DNA from: Verrucomicrobiales bacterium
GTDB lineage: Bacteria; Verrucomicrobiota; Verrucomicrobiia; Limisphaerales; UBA1096
Assembly: GCA_011523195.1 (NCBI GenBank)
Contig: WTHH01000157.1
Coordinates: forward strand, 1 to 9,114
DNA: 9,114 nucleotides
Direction: 5' to 3'
Shown one piece after another: positions 4,487-9,114 of the stretch. A program made the translations under genes and the position numbers. The notes under the pieces are model-generated. The model ran no database searches and was not told the origin of the DNA. It saw only the letters and a program-made list of their open reading frames with translations. Positions within the stretch are counted from its first letter, which is position 1. Each line of letters starts with the position of its first letter.

Positions 4487-6499
4487 TTATTTTCCTGCCG
4501 CTTGGCCAAGCGCTAAGGACTCGTCGGCCACTTGGCCAAGCGCTCGGTTGATTTTTTCGGCTGCAGCTCCGCCGCTCAGGCCGTGCTTTTCCCGCAGATA
4601 ACCGACGGAGGAGGCGTGCTCGATGAATTCATCCGGCCAGCCGATGCGAATGACCGGGATCTGGATTTGTTGGTCAGCCAGATGATCGCGAACGATGCTG
4701 CCGTAGCCGCCCTTCAGCACATGATCCTCGATGGTCACGATGACGTCTGCGGCCCGGGCAAAAAACTCGGTGGTTCCGGCGTCGATTGGCTTGGTGAATC
4801 GCGGGTTGATGATGGCGGCATCGATGTTCTCCGTGCCGAGTTCCTCGATGGCGTTGTCTGCGATGGAACGCATCGGGCCAAGCGCGAAGAACGCCACCTT
4901 CGGCTTGCCGTTGTTGGCGAAGTTTTGCAGCACCTCAGCCTTACCGACCTCGATGAGGGCCGGCTGATCCTTGACCGGGACGCCCTCTCCGTTGCCCCTC
5001 GGGTAACGGATGAACGCCGGCTGGTTTTGATGCGTGGCGGTGAACATCATGTCCGCCAATTCGTCCTCGTCCTTGGGTGCCATGGCGATGATGCTGGGCA
5101 CACAGTTCAGGTAGGCAATGTCGAACAGGCCGTGGTGTGTCGGGCCGTCGTTGGCCGACAGCCCGGCGCGGTCCATGCAAAAGATGACCGGCAGGTTTTG
5201 CAGTGCGACGTCGTGGACGATCATGTCGTACGAGCGCTGCAGGAATGTGGAGTAGATGGCGCAGACGGGGCGGAAGCCCATGGTCGCCATGCCGGCGGCA
5301 AACAGCACGGCGTGTTCCTCCGCGATGCCGACGTCGTAGTATTGCTTTGGGACGGTTTCCTCGAGTGCCTTGAGGCCGGTGCCGCTTGGCATCGCGGCGG
5401 TGATCCCGACGACCGACTTGTCCTTGCGGCAGAGCTTGACCATCGTGTCGCCGAACACGTCCTGATACTTCGGCGGTGTGTCCGGTTTTCCGGGGGCACT
5501 CTCACCGGACTTGGGATTGTATGGGCCGGTGCCGTGAAATTTCTCGGGATGTTTCAGGGCGGCGTTGAAGCCCTTGCCCTTCTTGGTGATCACGTGCAGG
5601 ACGATTGGCTGCTCGCAGCTCTTGGCGAACTCGAGCGTCTCGATCAGCAGCGGCAGGTCGTGTCCGTCGATCGGACCGAGGTAGCGGATTCCAAATTCCT
5701 CAAAAATCAGGCTGCTGCCGAACCCACCGCGTCCGTCGGCATCGAGCGTGTCCTCGTTGTGCTCGAGGGCCACTTGCGTGACGGTGCCCTTGATCGCCTC
5801 CTGCCCTTTCAGCCCAAGGCGAACGGCCAGTTTTCCGGTCGGGATTTTCTCGAGGAAATGCTGCAGATCGTGGGCGATTTTGTTGTAGCTGGGATTGGTG
5901 ATCAGCTTGTTGAGATAGTTGGAGATCGCACCGACATTCTTGGCGATCGACCACTCGTTATCGTTGAGGATGCCAATGAATTTGTTCGTGGTGTGGGCGA
6001 TGTTGTTGAGCGCCTCAAACGAACAACCGTTGGTCAGGGCGGCATCGCCGAAAACGCAGACGACATTCTCGTCGCCCCCCCGTTGGTCACGGGCGGCGGC
6101 CATGCCCAGCGCGGCGGACAGGGCAGTGCCGGCGTGGCCTGCGCCGTAGCAGTCGTGCTCACTTTCCGTGCGCAGCGAAAAGCCGTTCAGGCCGTCCGTG
6201 GTGCGGATGGTGCGGAACCGGTCCTTGCGTCCGGTCAACAGCTTGTGCACGTAGGACTGGTGGCTCACGTCCCAGACGAACTTGTCCTTCGGCGTCTCGA
6301 ACACGCGGTGCATGGCCACGGTCAACTCCACCACGCCGAGATTCGGACCGAGATGGCCGCCATTTTGGGCGAGTCCCTCAATGAGTTCCACGCGCAATTC
6401 CTTGGCTAACTGCTCGAGCTGTTTCACCGTCAATTTCTTGACGTGGGCGGGGTGATCCACCATGTCAAGGTAGCTGTTGTGTATTTCGCTCTTTGCCAT
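4487..6499 (-). CDS. dxs: 1-deoxy-D-xylulose-5-phosphate synthase (DXS)
   Basis: A 670-residue enzyme joining pyruvate and glyceraldehyde 3-phosphate, using thiamine diphosphate, in the first step of the MEP isoprenoid pathway. I chose the ATG at 6499, one base after the xseB stop; an in-frame ATG at 6544 would overlap xseB. Conserved parts in order: GHLGPNLGVVEL with His49; WDVSHQSYVHKLLTGR; GAGHAGTALSAALG; the cofactor site GDAALTNG (151-158) with Asn in NDNEWS (179-184); GPIDGHD; KKGKG; GIAEEHAV with catalytic Glu394; DRAGL; DGPTHHG; and the C-terminal domain. Length exceeds the usual 620-640 because of an Ala/Gly/Gln-rich tail built from two palindrome copies. The cofactor motif has Gly-Asp-Ala in place of the more common Gly-Asp-Gly, with the Mg-binding Asp kept. 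No clear Shine-Dalgarno precedes it, so coupling to xseB is likely. Confidence 0.95.
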   Translation of the reverse strand: MAKSEIHNSYLDMVDHPAHVKKLTVKQLEQLAKELRVELIEGLAQNGGHLGPNLGVVELTVAMHRVFETPKDKFVWDVSHQSYVHKLLTGRKDRFRTIRTTDGLNGFSLRTESEHDCYGAGHAGTALSAALGMAAARDQRGGDENVVCVFGDAALTNGCSFEALNNIAHTTNKFIGILNDNEWSIAKNVGAISNYLNKLITNPSYNKIAHDLQHFLEKIPTGKLAVRLGLKGQEAIKGTVTQVALEHNEDTLDADGRGGFGSSLIFEEFGIRYLGPIDGHDLPLLIETLEFAKSCEQPIVLHVITKKGKGFNAALKHPEKFHGTGPYNPKSGESAPGKPDTPPKYQDVFGDTMVKLCRKDKSVVGITAAMPSGTGLKALEETVPKQYYDVGIAEEHAVLFAAGMATMGFRPVCAIYSTFLQRSYDMIVHDVALQNLPVIFCMDRAGLSANDGPTHHGLFDIAYLNCVPSIIAMAPKDEDELADMMFTATHQNQPAFIRYPRGNGEGVPVKDQPALIEVGKAEVLQNFANNGKPKVAFFALGPMRSIADNAIEELGTENIDAAIINPRFTKPIDAGTTEFFARAADVIVTIEDHVLKGGYGSIVRDHLADQQIQIPVIRIGWPDEFIEHASSVGYLREKHGLSGGAAAEKINRALGQVADESLALGQAAGK
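4499..4514. repeat. Dispersed palindrome CGCTTGGCCAAGCG at the dxs 3' end
   Basis: Full 14-bp palindrome (4499-4512) within the last codons of dxs, read as Ala-Leu-Gly-Gln. It shares the exact 14-mer CTTGGCCAAGCGCT with the copy at 4531, at a spacing of 30 bases. Confidence 0.85.
4531..4544. repeat. Second palindrome copy in the dxs tail
   Basis: CTTGGCCAAGCGCT, a direct repeat of 4501-4514. The 30-base period keeps both in the same codon frame, so the protein repeats Ala-Leu-Gly-Gln at ten-residue spacing. Confidence 0.85.
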
Positions 6500-6500
6500 T

Positions 6501-6761
6501 TTAGAATTCAACAGAGTCGTCGTCGACGAGTTCATCTTCGCCATCGGCGTTAAGCTGTAGTTTTTTGATTTTTAACTCGGCGGCCTTGAGTTTTTCCTGA
6601 CACCCCTTGGCTAGGCGAATGCCCTCCTCGTAGTGCTCGAGCAGATCCTCAAGCGGCATCTCGTCGCCTTCCATCTGCTCGACGATTGTCTCGAGTTTTT
6701 TCAGTCCCTCCTCAAACGGCACATCGTCCGAGGCGGGGGTCTTCTGTTTTTTTACAGCCAC
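6501..6761 (-). CDS. xseB: Exodeoxyribonuclease VII small subunit XseB
   Basis: An 86-residue protein if the GTG at 6761 is used, matching the usual 75-90. A TTG at 6791, inside a palindrome copy, would give 96. The core PFEEGLKKLETIVEQMEGDE and MPLEDLLEHYEEGI, followed by RLAKGCQEKLKAAELKI, is the standard XseB helical hairpin that packs onto the large subunit XseA to form exonuclease VII, which degrades single-stranded DNA into short oligonucleotides. The C-terminus is acidic (Glu/Asp-rich). XseA is not in the window. The stop (6501-6503) is one base from the dxs start, giving tight translational coupling; xseB next to isoprenoid genes is a common bacterial arrangement. Confidence 0.92.
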   Translation of the reverse strand: MAVKKQKTPASDDVPFEEGLKKLETIVEQMEGDEMPLEDLLEHYEEGIRLAKGCQEKLKAAELKIKKLQLNADGEDELVDDDSVEF

Positions 6762-6782
6762 GCAGCGCGCAAAATAGTTCAG

Positions 6783-6792
6783 CTTGGCCAAG
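6783..6792. repeat. Dispersed palindrome CTTGGCCAAG upstream of xseB
   Basis: Exact 10-bp copy in the spacer between the DR2241-like gene and xseB. It includes an alternative TTG start codon for xseB. Confidence 0.8.
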
Positions 6793-6812
6793 TGGACAAG
6801 CGGTTTGGTTGT

Positions 6813-7577
6813 TCAACTGCCAAGGCGGAGTCTCAGGTAGCGCATCCAGCGAGGGTTGCCGGGCGCGGCAAAGTCAGCTTCGCGCTCGGGTTCGCCGGCC
6901 TGTTCCGCAGCCAACTCGGCGGCCATCAGCAGGTTTCGCTGATCTTCCGGTGTCATGTCATCGATGGCGCCGTTGTGTTGCTCGAATCGAAACACAACCC
7001 GGGCGAACTCGAGCATCAGGGCGCAAGGCTCGAGGCAGGGAATCGCATTCTTTTGCGCGGGCTCTTCTGCGGGCAGGTCGTCCACGGCCCAGCGCCGTTG
7101 TTTCAGGCAGGAGGCCGAGTGGCAGCAGGCTTCGGAGGCTGGCTTGGCCTGTCCGGGAGAAAGCTTGGCGGTGATGCGGTACATGCCGGTCTGGCGTTCG
7201 GTAAATTTGCGATAGCTCGTTGGCTGCGCTTGGCCAAGTTCCAGCGCATGCCAGTCGGCAACGCTGCCGGGGTAGAGGTGGCGCAGCGCGGTTTCCAGTC
7301 CGGTCAGGTCATTCACGACACAGCGCCAGCCGCTGCGGAGGTGAGGCGCGGCCTTGAGCGGGCGAAATTGGCCAAGCGCATTCGTCTCGGCCAAGCTGCG
7401 GAGGTCGGCGGTTTGCGCTTGGCTAAGCGTGTCGGCGTTGGCTTCAGCATGGACCACATGCCGTAACTCGAAGCCGCCGTCATCGACAAGCTGGATGTGC
7501 ACCTGTCCCCAGGTGAGCTGGGGATCGATGCGCTTGACCAAGGCGGCGATGGCTGGATTTTCAAAGTTCGACACCAC
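6813..7577 (-). CDS. DR2241-like protein with predicted 4Fe-4S cysteines
   Basis: A 254-residue protein beginning at a GTG (7577); a second GTG follows at 7574 and an in-frame TGA lies just upstream, so the start is close to correct. The middle part reads FRPLKAAPHLRSGW, LRHLYPGSVADWHA and RQTGMYRITAKL. The cysteine set is ACCHSASCLKQRRW (Cys151, 152, 157) then IPCLEPCALML (Cys181, 185). From memory this matches the C-terminal domains of Deinococcus DR2241, where a 4Fe-4S domain is fused to a CbiX-like sirohydrochlorin chelatase. Here the chelatase part is missing, so this is a stand-alone Fe-S version. A role near tetrapyrrole or cobalamin metabolism is an inference only. Several palindrome copies fall in this gene and are read as Leu-Gly-Gln. 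Confidence 0.65.
   Translation of the reverse strand: MVSNFENPAIAALVKRIDPQLTWGQVHIQLVDDGGFELRHVVHAEANADTLSQAQTADLRSLAETNALGQFRPLKAAPHLRSGWRCVVNDLTGLETALRHLYPGSVADWHALELGQAQPTSYRKFTERQTGMYRITAKLSPGQAKPASEACCHSASCLKQRRWAVDDLPAEEPAQKNAIPCLEPCALMLEFARVVFRFEQHNGAIDDMTPEDQRNLLMAAELAAEQAGEPEREADFAAPGNPRWMRYLRLRLGS
7227..7238. repeat. Dispersed palindrome copy CGCTTGGCCAAG
   Basis: Contains the exact 10-mer at 7229-7238, inside the DR2241-like gene and read as Glu-Leu-Gly-Gln-Ala. Confidence 0.8.
7368..7378. repeat. Degenerate palindrome copy TTGGCCAAGCG
   Basis: Lacks only the first base of the 10-bp core and keeps the right-hand CG flank. It is read as Ala-Leu-Gly-Gln in the DR2241-like protein. 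Confidence 0.6.
7416..7429. repeat. Variant palindrome CGCTTGGCTAAGCG
   Basis: Thirteen of fourteen bases match the full palindrome, with a C-to-T change at the centre. It is read as Thr-Leu-Ser-Gln-Ala in the DR2241-like protein. With 7227 and 7368 it makes three copies within about 200 bases. Confidence 0.65.
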
Positions 7578-7618
7578 GCACAGGGTAGCGGCGGCATTGA
7601 TTCAATCAACAGAAACGT

Positions 7619-7627
7619 TGGGATAAT
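7619..7627 (+). promoter_or_regulatory. Possible extended -10 promoter for the LplT-like gene
   Basis: TGGGATAAT is an extended -10 (TGn followed by GATAAT, one mismatch), 51 bases upstream of the ATG at 7679. A poor -35 candidate, TTGATT, is 19 bases before it at 7597-7602. It lies in the 101-base divergent spacer, which shows nothing else clear. Confidence 0.35.
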
Positions 7628-7678
7628 CCATTGGCGTTCTGTGTGCCGCGCGGGTAGGCTCCCTCCGTCAACCGGTTT

Positions 7679-8923
7679 ATGGATTCTTCCACCGATCAAC
7701 CCAAGCGATCCCTCGTCGGCTTCTGGAGCCTTTTCCTGACGCAGTTTCAGGGGGCATTCAATGACAACGCCTTCAAGTTTATCGTGATTTTCATGGTGCT
7801 GGGCAAGGCGACTGCTGACAACTGGGCTCCGTTTGTCGGGTTTGTGTTTGCGGTGCCGTTCATTCTGTTTTCGGCATTTGCCGGCCAGTTGGCCACGCGG
7901 TACAGCAAACGATTTGTGACGGTGGGCACCAAGATTGCCGAGGTGGGCATCATGATTCTGGCGATCCTTGGGTTCATGTTGAATTCCGATGCGTTGCTGG
8001 TCGTGGTGGTGTTTCTTCTTTCTACTCAAAGTGCGTTTTTTGGACCGTCCAAGTACGGGCTGTTGCCGGAGTTACTGCCGGAGAAGCGCCTGTCGTGGGG
8101 AAACGGGGTGATTCAGTTCGGAACGACGATGGCAATCATCGCCGGGCCGGTCATCGCTGGAGAATTGTACGTACAGTTCGAGGGCAGTCAGCACTGGTCC
8201 GGGGTGGTGCTGCTGGGGTTGTCGATGGTGGGCCTGTTTTGCTCGACACGGATCAGTCGGGTGAATCCCGCAGCGCCGGATCATCAAATACTGGTGAACC
8301 CGATTCCGGAGTTGTCGAACAGTTTTGCAATCATCCGCCGTGATCGCCTCCTTTTTCTCGCTGTAATGGGTGAATCCTTTTTCTGGTTGCTAGGCGCGCT
8401 GATGCAGTTTTGCGTGATGTTCTACGGCAAGGAACTCAAGCTGCCCGAGAACGAGATTAGCTACATGAACGGGGCACTGGCCTGCGGAATTGGGTTCGGC
8501 TGTTTTCTTGCCGGTTTCCTGTCGCAGAACAAGATCGCGTACGGGTTTGTCCGGATCGGTTTCATCGGTCTGATGATTTCTATCCTTTTGATACCGCTTT
8601 TAAAGTTGGACACGTTCCCGTCGATGGCGGCGTGCCTTGCTGTCGTTGGATTTTTTGGCGGATTTTACCTCGTGCCGCTGGCGACAACCGTCCAGCAGCG
8701 TCCCGACATCAAGGAAAAGGGAGCGGTGATTGCGCTGAGTTCCACCATCTCATTCGTGGGCGTGGCGCTGGCCTCGCTGATTTACTATGTCTGCAAAACG
8801 CAATTGGGTTTTAGTCTCCTACAGATATTTATGGTTTGCGGGGCCATGACGTTGGCAGCTGGGATTTACCTCAGGCAACTCAGGGCGCTGGCAGCCGGGT
8901 CTCCCGATTTGGCCGAACAGTAA
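7679..8923 (+). CDS. LplT/Aas-type major facilitator transporter (lysophospholipid transporter-like)
   Basis: A 414-residue inner-membrane protein with roughly 11-12 hydrophobic helices. The first helix carries FLTQFQGAFNDNAFKF, and the loop after the fourth has FGPSKYGLLPELLPE followed by GNGVIQFGTTMAIIAGPVIAG. Both are typical of LplT and of the N-terminal part of the Aas fusion proteins, which flip lysophospholipids across the inner membrane for re-acylation. The usual basic loop after helix 2 (ATRYSKR, 72-78) is present. The fused PlsC acyltransferase and acyl-ACP synthetase domains of the large Aas proteins are absent, since the protein ends at residue 414. Any partner enzyme is not in the window. 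Translation begins at the ATG at 7679 with no clear Shine-Dalgarno. The direction is opposite to the xseB-dxs operon. Substrate is inferred from family only. Confidence 0.85.
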   Translation: MDSSTDQPKRSLVGFWSLFLTQFQGAFNDNAFKFIVIFMVLGKATADNWAPFVGFVFAVPFILFSAFAGQLATRYSKRFVTVGTKIAEVGIMILAILGFMLNSDALLVVVVFLLSTQSAFFGPSKYGLLPELLPEKRLSWGNGVIQFGTTMAIIAGPVIAGELYVQFEGSQHWSGVVLLGLSMVGLFCSTRISRVNPAAPDHQILVNPIPELSNSFAIIRRDRLLFLAVMGESFFWLLGALMQFCVMFYGKELKLPENEISYMNGALACGIGFGCFLAGFLSQNKIAYGFVRIGFIGLMISILLIPLLKLDTFPSMAACLAVVGFFGGFYLVPLATTVQQRPDIKEKGAVIALSSTISFVGVALASLIYYVCKTQLGFSLLQIFMVCGAMTLAAGIYLRQLRALAAGSPDLAEQ

Positions 8924-8948
8924 ACCCCAAAAAAGGGGTTGCTTTTCC
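8923..8948 (+). terminator. Hairpin terminator after the LplT-like gene
   Basis: AACCCC (8923-8928) and GGGGTT (8935-8940) form a perfect 6-bp stem with an A6 loop, starting at the last base of the stop codon and followed by GCTTTTCC. The T run is short, so it may be moderate in strength. The A6 loop also allows a short T6-loop hairpin on the other strand. Confidence 0.6.
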
Positions 8949-9114
8949 GGTGCGTTTGGCGGACAAATCTCTCAGCGGGCTTCTTCCGCCGGGGGCATTT
9001 CAAGATCGTCATTCCTGACATTCGCCCTTTTTTGTTCGATTCCGAGTGTTTCAAAACACGGTTATCCGTGGTACACAAGGGGAGTTTTCCTTACGAAAAA
9101 CACATATATAATGG
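8949..9114. other. Right-edge intergenic region with candidate promoter or start
   Basis: About 166 bases without a recognised gene. Near the end, TATAAT (9107-9112) is a perfect -10 hexamer, but no good -35 lies 16-18 bases before it. An ATG (9111-9113) overlaps it, so the region may instead be the start of a gene beyond the window. Two short stem-loops that share bases lie at 9046-9059 and 9057-9070. Confidence 0.35.

Noticed and set aside
4532..6409. A 625-codon open frame on the plus strand opposite dxs
   Set aside because: It is antisense to a complete, highly conserved dxs gene, shows no domain of its own, and is explained by GC-rich codon bias keeping the opposite strand open.
6633..7466. 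A 277-codon plus-strand frame opposite xseB and the DR2241-like gene
   Set aside because: It spans two minus-strand genes with recognisable motifs and has no recognisable protein pattern itself.
7313..8029. A 238-codon minus-strand frame crossing the divergent spacer
   Set aside because: It overlaps the starts of two better-supported genes in other frames; its composition is typical of a shadow frame.
1..9114. Search for CRISPR arrays, transposases, integrases, tRNAs and toxin-antitoxin pairs
   Set aside because: No regularly spaced repeats, no transposase or integrase motifs, and no tRNA-like cloverleaf were seen by eye.

Overview
The window (9,114 bases, moderately GC-rich) looks like a chromosomal housekeeping segment of a Verrucomicrobiota-like bacterium. 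That placement is an inference from gene content and protein style: an xseB-dxs pair, a SPINDLY-type O-GlcNAc transferase end, a DR2241-like Fe-S protein and a LplT-type transporter with no fused enzyme domains. No rRNA or other phylogenetic marker is present, so it is not proven. I see no mobile element, CRISPR array, tRNA or rRNA.

Layout. Bases 1-222 hold the 3' end of a plus-strand TPR/GT41-type glycosyltransferase gene. It runs into a minus-strand DUF1232-like gene (212-616), and the two stop regions lie on a 9-bp perfect inverted repeat. Divergent from that gene is a plus-strand membrane-anchored amidohydrolase (about 662-1825). It meets the minus-strand dnaA gene (1822-3216) with overlapping stop codons. 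The 474-base spacer behind dnaA carries two perfect DnaA boxes two bases apart (3521-3540), making it an oriC or dnaA-autoregulation candidate. Next come glnB (PII, 3691-4029) with its own predicted promoter, then a minus-strand cluster read from right to left: a DR2241-like Fe-S protein (6813-7577), xseB (6501-6761), dxs (4487-6499) and an eight-cysteine zinc-ribbon protein (4181-4477). Spacers inside the xseB-dxs-zinc-ribbon part are only 1 to 9 bases, so these are very likely co-transcribed. A divergent 101-base spacer leads to a plus-strand LplT-like major facilitator gene (7679-8923), a hairpin terminator, and what may be the promoter or start of a further gene at the right edge.

How the genes relate. 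DnaA starts replication, exonuclease VII small subunit (XseB) trims single-stranded DNA, DXS makes the first committed isoprenoid precursor, and PII signals nitrogen and energy state. The LplT-like carrier probably moves lysophospholipids. These are unlinked housekeeping roles; only the xseB-dxs block reads as a conserved operon.

The most unusual signal is not a gene. A perfect palindrome with core CTTGGCCAAG, best form CGCTTGGCCAAGCG, occurs six times exactly at 10 bases and many more times in degenerate form, both inside genes and between them. By chance about 0.01 exact copies would be expected in a window this size. It is read inside proteins as Leu-Ala-Lys or Leu-Gly-Gln, and two copies build the C-terminal tail of DXS. 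It behaves like a highly iterated genome-wide palindrome whose role I cannot state from sequence alone.
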